A stretch of DNA of 64,000 nt from Erythrobacter sp. SDW2 (GCF_021431965.1 NZ_CP090370.1:1798001-1862000); one strand, 5' to 3'. Numbered from the stretch's first letter, positions 9,133-18,830 are shown. Notes: generated from the sequence alone by a model not told the origin. Numbers and translations: made by a program.

Positions 9133-10338
9133 TCAGTAGAGCAACAGATCGCGCACTTCGGCGATCCATGCCCCCTCGTCGTTGGCCGCTAACGCACCGA
9201 GATCATGGGGCGTCGCGGCGGAATCATCGACCCACTCGCGCAGGGCGGGCCCGCCATTGATGACATCGATCGCGAGAACGTCATCGGTGTACTCGTACTT
9301 GAAGTCCTTGCCGCGCCAGATTGCATAGTCGGGATAGAGGTTGCGGATTGCCTTGAACGCAAGAGCCTGGAGACGCCAGGGCCGGAAGACTTCGTGGGCG
9401 TAGTGTTGCCCTTCGGCATGGATCATCAGCGCATTGCAGAGCTTGCCGGCATGTTTGTGAAACGTCGGTTCGAACCAGCATTCACGGATTGCGCAACCCG
9501 CCAGCCAATCGGGTGCTAGCCGCCCCATTTCGTTGTGCACGGCTTTGGCATCAACGTCGGGGGCACCGAACAGCACCTCCAGCGGTCGCGTAGTACCCCT
9601 GCCCTCGCTCAGCGTTGCGCCTTCGATCATCACCGTGCCTGCGTAAGCGCGCGCCATGTTGAGATTGGCGGCATTGGGCGACGGGTTGATCCAGATCCGG
9701 CTGTCGGGCCAGCCGTAACCCGGACCGCTTTCGGGCAGCCAGTAATGCATGTCGATCACGCGATATTCGACATCGAGCCCGAAGTGACGGATAAACCAAT
9801 GGCCCATCTCGCCCATGGTCAGCCCATGGCGCATCGGCATTGGCGCTGCACCGACGAAGCTTTCGTTGCCCGGAACCAGCAGCGTACCCTCGACCGGGCG
9901 GCCCGCAGGGTTTGGACGATCCAGCACCCACACGGTTTTTCCGTGCTTCGCTGCCTCTTCCAGCAGGTAAAGGAGCGTGGTGACAAACGTGTAGATGCGG
10001 CAGCCGAGGTCTTGCAGGTCGAACAGGAAGACGTCCGCGCTCGACATCATCTGTCCGGTCGGGCGGCGAACCTCACCATAGAGGCTGAAGATCGGGATGC
10101 CGTAATGTGGATCCGTTTCGTCCGCAGTCTCGACCATGTTGTCCTGCTTGTCGCCCTTGAGCCCGTGTTGTGGGCCGAAGGCGCTGGTGACATTGATCCC
10201 GGCCGCAACCAGTGCGTCGAGGCTGTGGGTCAGGTTCTCTGTCACAGACGCTGGATGGGCGACCAGCGCGACGCGCTTGCCCTCAAGGGGTTTGTGTAGT
10301 TCTGGCTCGCTCAGCAGGCGGTCGATACCGAATTTCAT
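9133..10338 (-). CDS. DUF1343/NamZ-type exo-beta-N-acetylmuramidase family protein
   Basis: 401-residue protein covering the DUF1343 family. Members studied in other bacteria (NamZ) release terminal N-acetylmuramic acid from peptidoglycan fragments. Visible family landmarks are LVAHPASVT near residue 30, AFGPQHGLKG, SLYGE, FDLQDLGCRIYTF, VLDRPNPAG, EGRGTTRPLE and a C-terminal KYEYT segment. No signal peptide is visible, so it is predicted cytoplasmic and would act on imported wall fragments. It overlaps the upstream DOMON-like gene by 4 bases (ATGA), so the two are translationally coupled. It is convergent with the VWA gene. Confidence 0.85.
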   Translation of the reverse strand: MKFGIDRLLSEPELHKPLEGKRVALVAHPASVTENLTHSLDALVAAGINVTSAFGPQHGLKGDKQDNMVETADETDPHYGIPIFSLYGEVRRPTGQMMSSADVFLFDLQDLGCRIYTFVTTLLYLLEEAAKHGKTVWVLDRPNPAGRPVEGTLLVPGNESFVGAAPMPMRHGLTMGEMGHWFIRHFGLDVEYRVIDMHYWLPESGPGYGWPDSRIWINPSPNAANLNMARAYAGTVMIEGATLSEGRGTTRPLEVLFGAPDVDAKAVHNEMGRLAPDWLAGCAIRECWFEPTFHKHAGKLCNALMIHAEGQHYAHEVFRPWRLQALAFKAIRNLYPDYAIWRGKDFKYEYTDDVLAIDVINGGPALREWVDDSAATPHDLGALAANDEGAWIAEVRDLLLY

Positions 10339-10886
10339 GGCGCGTGCGGTGCCTCAAGCCGTGCAGCGAAGCAAGCCGCGTGGTGGAAATCCGGTGCATC
10401 GGTATCGGGGTGGGCGATCGACCAATAGCTCTTGTGCCCCCCTGTCTCTTCGATGACGGCTGTCAGGCCCATCGCGCAAGGCTCAGTAGGGAGCAGCGAC
10501 CTCGGTATCGCGGCATCGAAGATGGCGAAGCTGGAACCGGGGCGCATGGTCAGGACAGGCGCGCGCGCAGCCTTGCGTTCGCACATTCCCTCGCGATACG
10601 CATGAAAGTCATAGACATTCCAGGCCTCGGACGGCGACAGGTTGAACTCGCAATATCCGGCTTCCCCGTCGGGTTGGAGAAACAGTTCGAAGCAGGTCGT
10701 TTGCCACAACCCGTCCCGGCGCAGTTTCCCCGCGGGTGGTGGCACAACCACGCCGGCGCTTGCGTCGATCCGCCAGCGCAGACTCAGCCAGTGCGGATCG
10801 TGATTGCCGACCCGCGCCTCCACGGCGCGCACGGCCAGCGGTGGCTTTGCCGCATGAGGTATGAGGGGATACGCTTGCATTACCAT
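10335..10886 (-). CDS. DOMON-like domain protein
   Basis: 183-residue protein matching the DOMON-like family seen in sphingomonads, a beta-sandwich fold related to carbohydrate- or heme-binding modules. Landmarks are WRIDAS, DGLWQTTCFELFL, EFNLSPSEAWNVYDF and the ending HHAACFAARL. There is no signal peptide. It is co-transcribed with and overlaps the NamZ-like gene by 4 bases, which suggests a joint role in wall-sugar handling; this is inference from position. The start gives MVMQAYPL; an internal ATG two codons later (MQAYPL) is also possible. It is divergent from tyrS. Confidence 0.75.
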   Translation of the reverse strand: MVMQAYPLIPHAAKPPLAVRAVEARVGNHDPHWLSLRWRIDASAGVVVPPPAGKLRRDGLWQTTCFELFLQPDGEAGYCEFNLSPSEAWNVYDFHAYREGMCERKAARAPVLTMRPGSSFAIFDAAIPRSLLPTEPCAMGLTAVIEETGGHKSYWSIAHPDTDAPDFHHAACFAARLEAPHAP

Positions 10887-10927
10887 ACCCCCATGCTAAC
10901 CGCCGCGCTCCAAGGCAAGTGAGCATC

Positions 10928-12157
10928 ATGTCCGCATACAAGTCCGACCTCCTGCGCCTGCTCGATGAGCGGGGCTACATCCACCAGCAGACCGACGCTG
11001 AGGGGCTCGATGCTCTCGCGCAGAAGCAGGTGGTGCCGGGGTATGTCGGTTTCGATGCCACGGCCCCTTCGCTCCATGTCGGTAACCTCGTTTCGATCAT
11101 GCTGCTGCGCCGCTTGCAGCAGGCCGGGCACAAGCCGGTGGTTGTCATGGGGGGCGGTACGACGCGCATCGGCGACCCGACCGGCAAGGACGAAGTTCGC
11201 AAGATGCTGACCGACGATGCGATCGAAGGCAACATCGCCTCGATCCGCACTGCCTTTGAGCGGTTCCTCAAGTTCGGTGATGGTCCGACCGATGCGGTGA
11301 TGGTCAACAACCATGACTGGCTCGGGCAGCTCGGCTACATCGAGATGCTGCAGAAGGTCGGTACGCATTTCACGGTCAACCGGATGCTTTCGTTCGATTC
11401 GGTCAAGCTACGGCTCGAGCGCGAACAGCCGATGACTTTCCTCGAGTTCAACTACATGATCCTGCAGGGGTACGATTTCCGGCACCTGTGCCAGGAAATG
11501 GGCGTGCGCCTGCAAATGGGCGGCAGTGATCAGTGGGGCAATATCGTCAACGGGGTGGAACTGAGCCGCCGGATGGACGCGATCGAGGTATTCGGGCTCA
11601 CCACGCCGCTGATCACCAAGGCCGACGGCAGCAAGATGGGCAAGTCGGTTTCCGGAGCCGTCTGGCTCAATGAAGCGCAACTGCCGAACTACGATTACTG
11701 GCAATTCTGGCGCAACACGGACGACCGCGATGTCGGCAAGTTCCTGCGGCTGTTCACCGACCTGCCAATCGATGAGATCGCGCGGCTAGAAGCGCTCGAA
11801 GGCAGCGACATCAACGAAGCGAAGATCGCGCTGGCCAACGCCGCCACTGCGCTCTGCCGGGGAGAGGAGGCGGCGCGTTCAGCCGAAGCCACGGCACAGC
11901 AGACCTTTGCAGGCGGCGGCGCCGGGGACGACCTCCCTGCCCTGTCGATTGGCGCTGAAGGTTTGTCGCTTCCCGCGGCATTGACGGCGATCGGCTTCAC
12001 GCAGTCCAATGGAGAAGCCAAGCGGAAGATCACCGAGGGTGCCGTTAAGCTCGATGGTGAACCGGTTACCGATCCGGCAACCATGGTGACAGTGGCACCC
12101 GGGCAGGAGGTCAAGCTCAGCCTTGGCAAGAAGCGGCACGGTATTTTGACGGCCTGA
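10928..12157 (+). CDS. tyrS: Tyrosyl-tRNA synthetase
   Basis: Class Ic aminoacyl-tRNA synthetase charging tRNA-Tyr. The 409-residue form starts MSAYKSDLLRLL. The HIGH-type signature is HVGN at residues 50-53 and the KMSKS-type loop is KMGKS at 236-240. MGGSDQWGNI and DFRHL show the tyrosine-binding region. The last 80 residues or so are an S4-like RNA-binding domain (ITEGAVKLDGEPV). A GTG three codons upstream (10919), closer to AAGG, is an alternative start giving 412 residues. It is divergent from the DOMON-like gene with a gap of about 40 bases. Confidence 0.95.
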   Translation: MSAYKSDLLRLLDERGYIHQQTDAEGLDALAQKQVVPGYVGFDATAPSLHVGNLVSIMLLRRLQQAGHKPVVVMGGGTTRIGDPTGKDEVRKMLTDDAIEGNIASIRTAFERFLKFGDGPTDAVMVNNHDWLGQLGYIEMLQKVGTHFTVNRMLSFDSVKLRLEREQPMTFLEFNYMILQGYDFRHLCQEMGVRLQMGGSDQWGNIVNGVELSRRMDAIEVFGLTTPLITKADGSKMGKSVSGAVWLNEAQLPNYDYWQFWRNTDDRDVGKFLRLFTDLPIDEIARLEALEGSDINEAKIALANAATALCRGEEAARSAEATAQQTFAGGGAGDDLPALSIGAEGLSLPAALTAIGFTQSNGEAKRKITEGAVKLDGEPVTDPATMVTVAPGQEVKLSLGKKRHGILTA

Positions 12158-12279
12158 TCTTCCGTAAGCCGCAGAAATCCGTCGTTCCGTCCCAAATCAG
12201 GACGATCGCGCTTAACCGAATATTGGCGATTTTACACGATATCACGATCCCGTACCAATACACGAAGGATCGTCCAAAA

Positions 12280-12618
12280 ATGGCAAACGGAGCCCAGCTC
12301 TCGGTCACCGACCAGCGTCGCGCAACGCGTCATCCGGTCGATTTTCCGGTAATTGCCGAGCATCACCAGCGGGGCGATGTGAAGATGCACATCAGCAATC
12401 TCTCGGCCCATGGCTTCATGATCGACGACGCCACCAACCTGTCGCGCGGCGACCGGGTAATCGTCCGCTTGCCGGTTATCGGCCGGATCGAAGCCTATTG
12501 TATCTGGGTTCGCGAGAATCGCGCTGGTTTCCAATTCGAACGGATCATCCGCCTTGATGATTTCGTCGCCGTAATCGACGAACTCCAGCCGAACCCGCGG
12601 CTGCGTCGCCCGCGCTAG
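12280..12618 (+). CDS. PilZ domain protein
   Basis: 112-residue protein that is essentially a single PilZ domain, the usual cyclic-di-GMP receptor fold. The N-terminal arginine motif is RRATRHPV and the second motif is NLSAHG, matching the RxxxR and (D/N)xSxxG pattern needed for nucleotide binding. The ATG at 12280 is used because AAGGAT precedes it at good spacing; the frame is open 19 codons further upstream. The neighbours, tyrS and an MFS exporter, do not indicate the process it controls. Confidence 0.82.
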   Translation: MANGAQLSVTDQRRATRHPVDFPVIAEHHQRGDVKMHISNLSAHGFMIDDATNLSRGDRVIVRLPVIGRIEAYCIWVRENRAGFQFERIIRLDDFVAVIDELQPNPRLRRPR

Positions 12619-12681
12619 CCTGACCCGCCGCTAAAGAACAACTTGCTTCCCTCGCCACGCCGCGCCTGCCAAGGCTGCGGC

Positions 12682-13959
12682 GTGAGCGACGTATCAAGCC
12701 AACCCACGCACCCCTTCCGCGTCGCCAATTTCCGCGCCTATTGGCTCGCCCGGCTGAGCATGACGCTGGGCCAGTATGCGATGATCCTGATTATCGGTTG
12801 GCAGACCTATGATATTTCGCGCAACGGCGGCATGAGCATAGAGGGAGCCGCCGGACAGCTGGCGCTGATCGGCTTGTTGCAGTTCGTCCCGCTTTTCGTG
12901 CTCACTCCTTTTTCCGGACTCGCTGCTGACAGGCTCGACCGACGCAAGCTTGCCCAGTCGACTATCGTCCTGCAATTCTTTTGTGCCGCCACGCTTGCCT
13001 GGCTGAGCTGGACAGATGCGATAACCGTGCCCTGGTTGTTCGCGATAGCTGTGGTGCTCGGCATCGTGCGTGCCTTCAACGGACCGGCCCTATCGGCCTT
13101 GTCGCCCAATCTCGTGCCCAAGGCGATCCTGCCGACTGCCATCGCGCTTAGTTCGATCTCGTGGCAAGTGGGGATGATCGTTGGCCCGGGCGTTGGCGGT
13201 TATCTCCATGCGATCGAGCCTGCCCTGCCCTATGCGGTGGCGACGGTGCTGTTCACCATTGCGATCCTCTCGCTCGGCACCATAGGCAAAGTGCCGCAGA
13301 CCAATATTGTCGGTGCGGCGCACCCGATCCGGCAGATGGTCGATGGGCTGCACTATGTGGTGCAGAACAAGATGGTCCTCGGCTCGATCACGCTCGACCT
13401 GTTCGCCGTCTTCCTCGCCGGGGCAACGGCACTGTTTCCGGTCTATGCTCGCGATATCCTGCAGGTCGGCGAAGAGGGGCTGGCGCAGCTGGCCATGGCG
13501 CCTGCCATCGGGGCCACGCTGATGGGGCTGGTTTTCTCGTTTCGGCCACTCGCCAACAACGTCGGCCCGGCGATGCTGGTGGCCGTGGCGGTGTTCGGCG
13601 CTGCTACCATCGTTTTCGGTCTTTCGACCTCCATGCCGCTAAGCCTTGCGGCACTGTTCGTGGTCGGTGCAGCGGACATGTTCAGCGTCTACATCCGCCA
13701 GTCGCTGGTCCAGTTGCATACGCCCGACGACAAGCGCGGACGTGTATCCTCGGTCAGCCACCTTACCATCAGCGCCTCGAACGAGTTTGGCGATTTCTTT
13801 TCCGGCACGCTCGCGTGGTTGATCGGCCCTGTGAGTGCCGTGGTGGTTGGCGGCGCCGGTGCCATCGCCACTGTCGCGCTCTGGAGCCGGGTATTCCCTG
13901 TCCTTCGTACAACCAGGTCTTTCGACCCGCCGCCGGAACTGGCAAAAGACGATTCGTAA
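12682..13959 (+). CDS. MFS transporter (MFS_3/EntS-like)
   Basis: Integral membrane transporter of about 425 residues with about twelve hydrophobic helices. The N-terminus FRVANFRAYWLARL and the LAADRLDRRKLAQST loop between helices 2 and 3 are typical of the MFS_3 branch, which includes the enterobactin exporter EntS and uncharacterised drug exporters. GPALSALSPNLVP and GVGGY mark the middle helices. The GTG at 12682 (VSDVSSQPTHPF) has AAGG 7 bases upstream and is preferred to the TTG at 12643. It ends 27 bases before cysK, so co-transcription with cysK is likely. The substrate is unknown. Confidence 0.82.
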   Translation: MSDVSSQPTHPFRVANFRAYWLARLSMTLGQYAMILIIGWQTYDISRNGGMSIEGAAGQLALIGLLQFVPLFVLTPFSGLAADRLDRRKLAQSTIVLQFFCAATLAWLSWTDAITVPWLFAIAVVLGIVRAFNGPALSALSPNLVPKAILPTAIALSSISWQVGMIVGPGVGGYLHAIEPALPYAVATVLFTIAILSLGTIGKVPQTNIVGAAHPIRQMVDGLHYVVQNKMVLGSITLDLFAVFLAGATALFPVYARDILQVGEEGLAQLAMAPAIGATLMGLVFSFRPLANNVGPAMLVAVAVFGAATIVFGLSTSMPLSLAALFVVGAADMFSVYIRQSLVQLHTPDDKRGRVSSVSHLTISASNEFGDFFSGTLAWLIGPVSAVVVGGAGAIATVALWSRVFPVLRTTRSFDPPPELAKDDS

Positions 13960-13986
13960 GCAGACAGACCCCCAGGAGAGAACGCC

Positions 13987-14907
13987 ATGAAAGCCGACAG
14001 CATCCTCCAGACGATTGGCGGCACGCCGCATATACGCTTGAGCCGCCTGTTTCCCGATCACGAGGTCTGGGTAAAGTCCGAGCGCAGCAATCCGGGCGGC
14101 TCGATCAAGGATCGCATCGCGCTGGCGATGATCGAGGATGCCGAGGCTTCGGGCGCGCTCAAGCCCGGCGGCACCATCATCGAGCCGACCAGCGGCAATA
14201 CCGGCATCGGCCTGGCGATGGTCGCCGCGGTCAAGGGCTACAAGCTGATTCTGGTGATGCCTGACAGCATGAGCATCGAACGCCGCCGCCTGATGCTGGC
14301 CTATGGTGCGAGCTTCGACCTGACCGACCGCGCCAAGGGTATGAAGGGCGCTATCGAACGCGCCACCGAACTGGTTGAGCAGACCGAGAATGCGTGGATG
14401 CCGAGCCAGTTCGACAACGATAGCAACTGGAAGGTCCACGTCCGCACCACTGCCCAGGAGATTCTGACCGACTTCAAGGACACGCCGATCGACGTTCTGA
14501 TTACTGGCGTCGGCACCGGCGGCCACCTGACCGGCTGCGCCGAGGAACTGAAGCGCCACTGGAGCGGCATGAAGGCCTATGGCGTCGAGCCCGAGCTTTC
14601 GCCGGTCATCAATGGCGGTCAGCCCGGCCCTCACCCGATCCAGGGCATCGGGGCGGGCTTTATCCCGGCCAACCTTCACACCCAGTCCATCGACGGGGCG
14701 ATACCGGTCGATGCCGAAGCGGCAAAGGACATGGCTCGCCGTTGCGCCCGCGAGGAAGGTATCCTGGTCGGCATTTCCAGCGGTGCAACGCTGGCGGCGA
14801 TCGCCAAGAAGCTGCCCGAACTTCCGGCTGGCTCGCGTGTGCTCGGCTTCAACTACGACACTGGTGAGCGCTACCTTTCGGTGCCCGAATTCCTTCCGGA
14901 GGAATAA
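13987..14907 (+). CDS. cysK: Cysteine synthase (O-acetylserine sulfhydrylase)
   Basis: 306-residue PLP enzyme making cysteine from O-acetylserine and sulfide. The PLP lysine is Lys41 in NPGGSIKDR, the substrate-carboxylate loop is TSGNTG at residues 68-73, and [10 protein letters not shown] is the phosphate-binding glycine loop. GISSGA near the C-terminus is also typical. AGGAGAG precedes the ATG. Length matches the family. It follows the MFS gene closely; a weak GCCGG/CCGGC hairpin lies about 28 bases past the stop, before the convergent serine hydrolase. Confidence 0.93.
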   Translation: MKADSILQTIGGTPHIRLSRLFPDHEVWVKSERSNPGGSIKDRIALAMIEDAEASGALKPGGTIIEPTSGNTGIGLAMVAAVKGYKLILVMPDSMSIERRRLMLAYGASFDLTDRAKGMKGAIERATELVEQTENAWMPSQFDNDSNWKVHVRTTAQEILTDFKDTPIDVLITGVGTGGHLTGCAEELKRHWSGMKAYGVEPELSPVINGGQPGPHPIQGIGAGFIPANLHTQSIDGAIPVDAEAAKDMARRCAREEGILVGISSGATLAAIAKKLPELPAGSRVLGFNYDTGERYLSVPEFLPEE

Positions 14908-14995
14908 TCTCCGAGCCGATCAATTTTGGCGATGGCCGGCCTGCGTCGACCGGCAGAGATGGGCAGCCATGAATACGCTGTCCAACAAAACGCTG

Positions 14996-16441
14996 TCATA
15001 ACCCGCCTTCCCCCTGTTCGAGCAGGCGGAAGGTAAGGTTGCGCGTGGAAGACCATTCGCTGTGAAACTGCCCGTCCTCGGTCGCGCGGATTTCGTAGAT
15101 GCCGAAGGGCGTGACCAGGCCTGCGCGAGAGAGGCCGCCATCGATGCCGATACCGACGATCCTCATCTTCGGCGCTGTCGGTTGGGGGCCGCGGTCAAAA
15201 TAGGTTCGCAGGGTGCCGCCAATTTCGAGTTCGCCCTGGCAGACGCCATCGACCATTCGAAAGCGCGCCACACCGCTGACCGGTTCTCCAGACAGCGTGC
15301 CCGCGAACTGGCTCGACTGCACCGGGCAGGCGGCAGGGATCAAGCCCGGCGGTGCGTCGCGGAAAGGTGCCGCCAACATCTGGCTGGTCGAGTCTATCGA
15401 TGAGGTCCACGAGGCGTTGGACAATATGGCCGCTGCGGTATTCTCCTCGCGCCACAGCACCAACGACGAACGCGCGCCGATTGCCGTGCCGTTATGGAAG
15501 GTGATGGGGTTCCCGTCGCCATCCTCGGCAATGCGCCAGCCGAAGCCGACGTCATAGCCAGCGTCCCCTGCTGTTTGTCCTGATGCCAACACGAACGGCT
15601 GCGTCATGGCGTCAAAGGTCGCTTTGCTCACAATCCTGTCTTGCAGCATCGCCCCGCCGAACCGCACGAGCCCTTCGACGCTGGCCATCAGGCCCCCGCC
15701 GCCCCAGGTGTAGCTATAGTCGTGCGATAGAGCCGGCTGCGCTTGGCCACCCACAAACTCATACGCTCTCGTCGCCTTCGGATCGTCGGTATCGGTCGTG
15801 TCGAGACCGAGGTCGAGACCGTGCGTAATCGCCGAGGCGAAGTAGCTTTCGAATGACTGGCCCGTCACCTCTTCGATCAGCGCACCCAGCAGCGTGTAGC
15901 CCCAGGAGGAATAGCTGTATTGCGTACCCGGTTCGGACAGGAGGGACCGGTCCGAAAAGATAGCCACCGCAGCGCGGCCGGAGGAGTAACGCATGGCTCC
16001 GCGACCCACGTCAACGTCCTGATAATGCGGCAGGCCTGAGGAATGCGCGGCAAGCTGTCTCGCGGTGATCGCAGGCCAATCGTTCTCCAACCATGGCAAG
16101 ATTGAGGCAATCGGAGCGTCCAGATCGATCCGTCCCTCTTCCGCCAACTTCGCAAGTGCCGTGACGGTCACCAGCTTGGACACGGAGGCGAGCCGGAAAC
16201 GCGTATCCCGTTCCACCGGCAGGGCTTGTTCCAGATCGCGTGAACCGGCTGTCCCGGTCCAGACAACCGACCCGCTTCGCCAGACTGCAGCGGACAGCCC
16301 GGGGACGCCGCTGACTTCCTGTGCGGCATCGAGCATGGCTTGCGAAATGGCCGCAGCTGTGGCTGGATCAGTGGCTTCCGCCTGTACGCGGTCTGTTCCC
16401 AGGAATGCGACGGCGCCCAAGGTGGCCAATCTCAGAATCAT
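14996..16441 (-). CDS. Secreted serine hydrolase of the beta-lactamase/class C family
   Basis: 481-residue protein with an N-terminal signal peptide (MILRLATLGAVAFLG, cleavage near QAEA). The penicillin-recognising fold is shown by SVSK (nucleophile serine in SxxK), a YSS triad in place of YxN (QYSYSSWGYTLLG), and an HNG box (TFHNGT) in place of KTG. These substitutions point to an esterase or peptidase-like member rather than a true beta-lactamase. About 100 residues after the catalytic domain form an extra beta-rich C-terminal region. The start at 16441 follows GGGGA; the longer open frame overlaps the acyl-CoA dehydrogenase. Substrate unknown. Confidence 0.82.
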   Translation of the reverse strand: MILRLATLGAVAFLGTDRVQAEATDPATAAAISQAMLDAAQEVSGVPGLSAAVWRSGSVVWTGTAGSRDLEQALPVERDTRFRLASVSKLVTVTALAKLAEEGRIDLDAPIASILPWLENDWPAITARQLAAHSSGLPHYQDVDVGRGAMRYSSGRAAVAIFSDRSLLSEPGTQYSYSSWGYTLLGALIEEVTGQSFESYFASAITHGLDLGLDTTDTDDPKATRAYEFVGGQAQPALSHDYSYTWGGGGLMASVEGLVRFGGAMLQDRIVSKATFDAMTQPFVLASGQTAGDAGYDVGFGWRIAEDGDGNPITFHNGTAIGARSSLVLWREENTAAAILSNASWTSSIDSTSQMLAAPFRDAPPGLIPAACPVQSSQFAGTLSGEPVSGVARFRMVDGVCQGELEIGGTLRTYFDRGPQPTAPKMRIVGIGIDGGLSRAGLVTPFGIYEIRATEDGQFHSEWSSTRNLTFRLLEQGEGGL

Positions 16442-16536
16442 CAACGTTCGTCCCCGGACAGCAAAAGACGCCCCCGGACTAAACCGGGGACGCCTTGTAT
16501 CCAGCCTCAATGTGTGACGGCTTGTCGCTGTGTGTA

Positions 16537-18342
16537 TCAGGCCGCCGTGGCGAAAGCCTCTGCCCCCAGTGCCATCATGCTGTCGGCGCCTGCTTCGAGC
16601 TTGCGGCGCAGCGCGCCGGCGTCGGGCAGGAAACGGTCCATGTAATAGCGGGCGGTGGCGAGCTTGGCTTCGTAGAACGCCTTGTCTTCGGTGCCTGCGG
16701 CCAGAGCGGCCTGCGCCACCTTGGCCATGCGCAGCCACATCCAGCCGAGCGTCACGATGCCCATGATCGTCATGTAATGATGCGCACCTGCTCCCAAATG
16801 ATTGGGATTGGTCATGGCGTTCTGCATGAACCACATGGTCGCCGCCTGCTGTTGGCCGAGCGCCTTTTCGAGATCGGTTGCCAGCGGGCCAAGCACGGTG
16901 TCGTCTTTGGCAGCGGCGATATCGTCGCCCACGGCCTTGAAGAAGGCCTGGACCGCCGCGCCGCCACCCTGGGCCAATTTGCGACCGCACAGGTCCATCG
17001 CCTGGATGCCGTTGGTGCCTTCGTAAATCATGGCAATCCGGGCATCGCGCACGAACTGGCTCATGCCCCATTCCTCGATGTAGCCGTGGCCGCCGAAGAC
17101 CTGCTGCATGTTGGTCGCGACTTCATAGCCCTTGTCGGTGCCATAGCCCTTGATGACCGGGGTGAGCAGCCCGATCATCGCATCGGCCTGGGCCCGTTCT
17201 TCCTCGGTCGCGGCCTTGTGGCTCAGGTCGACCAGCAGAGCACCCCACAGGCAGAGGGCGCGCATGCCTTCGGTAAAGGCCTTGGCATCCATCAGCATAC
17301 GGCGGACATCGGGGTGGACGAAGATCGGATCGGCCTGGGCGGCCGGATCGGCGGGGCCGGTCAGCGCGCGGCCCTGGCGACGATCGAGCGCATAGGCGAC
17401 GGCGTTCTGGTAAGCCGCTTCGGCCTGGCTCAATCCCTGGATACCCACCCCGAGCCGGGCCGCGTTCATCATGATGAACATGGCGGCCAGACCCTTGTTT
17501 TCCTCGCCCACGAGCCAGCCCTTGGCGCCATCATAGTTGAGGACGCAGGTGGCGTTGCCGTGGATGCCCATCTTGTGCTCGATCGAACCGCACACCACTC
17601 CGTTGCGTTCACCCAGCGAACCATCGTCGTTGACGAGGAACTTCGGCACCACGAACAGCGAGATGCCCTTGGTGCTGTCAGGCGCGCCCGGGGTCTTGGC
17701 GAGGACGAGGTGGATGATGTTCTCGGCCATGTCATGTTCGCCAGCCGAAATGAAGATCTTGGTCCCGGTAATGGCATAGCTGCCGTCCGCCTGCGGCTCG
17801 GCCTTGGTCCGGATCATGCCCAGATCGGTGCCGCAATGCGGCTCCGTCAGGTTCATGGTGCCGGTCCATTCGTTGGAGATCATCTTCGGGAGATACTTCT
17901 CCTTCTGCTCCTGCGAGCCCTTGGCTATCAGCGCCGAGACCGCGCCGTTGGTGAGGCCGGGATACATGCCGAAGGCCTGGTTCGAGCCCGAAATGAATTC
18001 TTCCATCACCATGCCGAGAACGTGCGGCATGCCCTGCCCGCCGAACTCTTCGGGAGCCGAAAGTGTGCCCCAGCCCGCGGCGCGGAACTGGTCGAAGGCT
18101 TCCTTGAAGCCCTTGGGCGTGGTCACCGAACCATCGGAATGGCGGGTGCAGCCTTCCCGGTCGCCCGACTGGTTGATCGGGGCGAGCACTTCCGAGCAGA
18201 ACTTGCCGCCTTCGTTGATCACCGCATCGGTAATGTCCGGCGTCGCCATCTCGAAACCCGGCAGGTTGCCGTAGCTCGCAAGGTCTAGCACCTCGTTGAC
18301 GATGAAGCGGGTGTCGCGGGTCGGCGCGGAATAGATGGGCAT
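16537..18342 (-). CDS. Acyl-CoA dehydrogenase with C-terminal extension domain
   Basis: 601-residue FAD-dependent acyl-CoA dehydrogenase of the long form that carries an additional C-terminal domain, as in DmdC-like 3-methylmercaptopropionyl-CoA dehydrogenases and related fatty-acyl enzymes. Visible are MNLTEPHCGTDLG (FAD region), FISAGEHDM, GGHGYIEEWGM, and YEGTNGIQAMDL with the probable catalytic glutamate. The start at 18342 follows AAGGA. It ends with a non-conserved alanine-rich tail. It lies 35 bases downstream of the MerR regulator on the same strand, a common arrangement, so control by that regulator is likely. The acyl substrate is not resolved. Confidence 0.9.
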   Translation of the reverse strand: MPIYSAPTRDTRFIVNEVLDLASYGNLPGFEMATPDITDAVINEGGKFCSEVLAPINQSGDREGCTRHSDGSVTTPKGFKEAFDQFRAAGWGTLSAPEEFGGQGMPHVLGMVMEEFISGSNQAFGMYPGLTNGAVSALIAKGSQEQKEKYLPKMISNEWTGTMNLTEPHCGTDLGMIRTKAEPQADGSYAITGTKIFISAGEHDMAENIIHLVLAKTPGAPDSTKGISLFVVPKFLVNDDGSLGERNGVVCGSIEHKMGIHGNATCVLNYDGAKGWLVGEENKGLAAMFIMMNAARLGVGIQGLSQAEAAYQNAVAYALDRRQGRALTGPADPAAQADPIFVHPDVRRMLMDAKAFTEGMRALCLWGALLVDLSHKAATEEERAQADAMIGLLTPVIKGYGTDKGYEVATNMQQVFGGHGYIEEWGMSQFVRDARIAMIYEGTNGIQAMDLCGRKLAQGGGAAVQAFFKAVGDDIAAAKDDTVLGPLATDLEKALGQQQAATMWFMQNAMTNPNHLGAGAHHYMTIMGIVTLGWMWLRMAKVAQAALAAGTEDKAFYEAKLATARYYMDRFLPDAGALRRKLEAGADSMMALGAEAFATAA

Positions 18343-18377
18343 CGGGCGGTCCTTGGTGAAGCGGGTTTGGGGTTGGA

Positions 18378-18815
18378 TTAGAGGTCGAGGTTCTCGATCA
18401 GGGCGACGAAATCGGTCAGTTCCTTGATCGACGAATCGATGTCGGCACGCTGCTGCCTGAGCTTGGCGATGTGGTTGCGGCACTTCTCGACTGTCACGCG
18501 GCGCTGTTCGACGCGGCCATCGCCGAGGTCGTAGAGATCGATCATTTCCTTGATCTCGCCCAGGCTGAAGCCGACGTTCTTGGCCCGCATGATCCAGGCG
18601 AGTCGCGCCCGGTCACGCTTGGAATAGACACGGGCGAGTCCGACGCGTGAAGGATTGATCAGCCCCTCGTCCTCATAGAAGCGCAGCGCGCGGGCGGTGC
18701 ATTCGAACTCGGTGGTGAGGTCGGAAATGCTGTATTGCTCGCGCTCCAGCTTGTCCGGCCGGTCGAGGTGGGCCCCGGCATGGGGCTGTTGTTCGTGGGG
18801 AGCGACGTGTGCCAT
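18378..18815 (-). CDS. MerR-family transcriptional regulator
   Basis: 145-residue regulator. The winged helix-turn-helix spans about residues 27-95 (YSISDLTTEFECTARALRFYEDEGLI, then SKRDRARLAWIMRAKNVGFSL), followed by a dimerisation coiled coil rich in Arg, Lys and Gln. No cysteine cluster for metal sensing is seen; only two cysteines are present. Similar regulators next to acyl-CoA dehydrogenases control fatty-acid or branched-chain-acid catabolism (LiuR-like). AAGGAG precedes the ATG at ideal spacing. A perfect 20-bp palindrome lies 15 bases upstream and is the likely autoregulatory operator. Confidence 0.87.
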   Translation of the reverse strand: MAHVAPHEQQPHAGAHLDRPDKLEREQYSISDLTTEFECTARALRFYEDEGLINPSRVGLARVYSKRDRARLAWIMRAKNVGFSLGEIKEMIDLYDLGDGRVEQRRVTVEKCRNHIAKLRQQRADIDSSIKELTDFVALIENLDL

Positions 18816-18830
18816 GCGTCGCTCCTTAAC

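Noticed and set aside
14935-14954. Terminator hairpin after cysK (GCCGG/CCGGC)
   Set aside because: Only 5 bp of stem and no T-run; too weak to list as a feature.
14996-16441. True beta-lactamase
   Set aside because: YxN and KTG boxes are replaced by YSS and HNG, which fits an esterase/peptidase-like relative.
16495-18288. 597-codon plus-strand frame
   Set aside because: Antisense shadow of the acyl-CoA dehydrogenase with biased composition and no family similarity.
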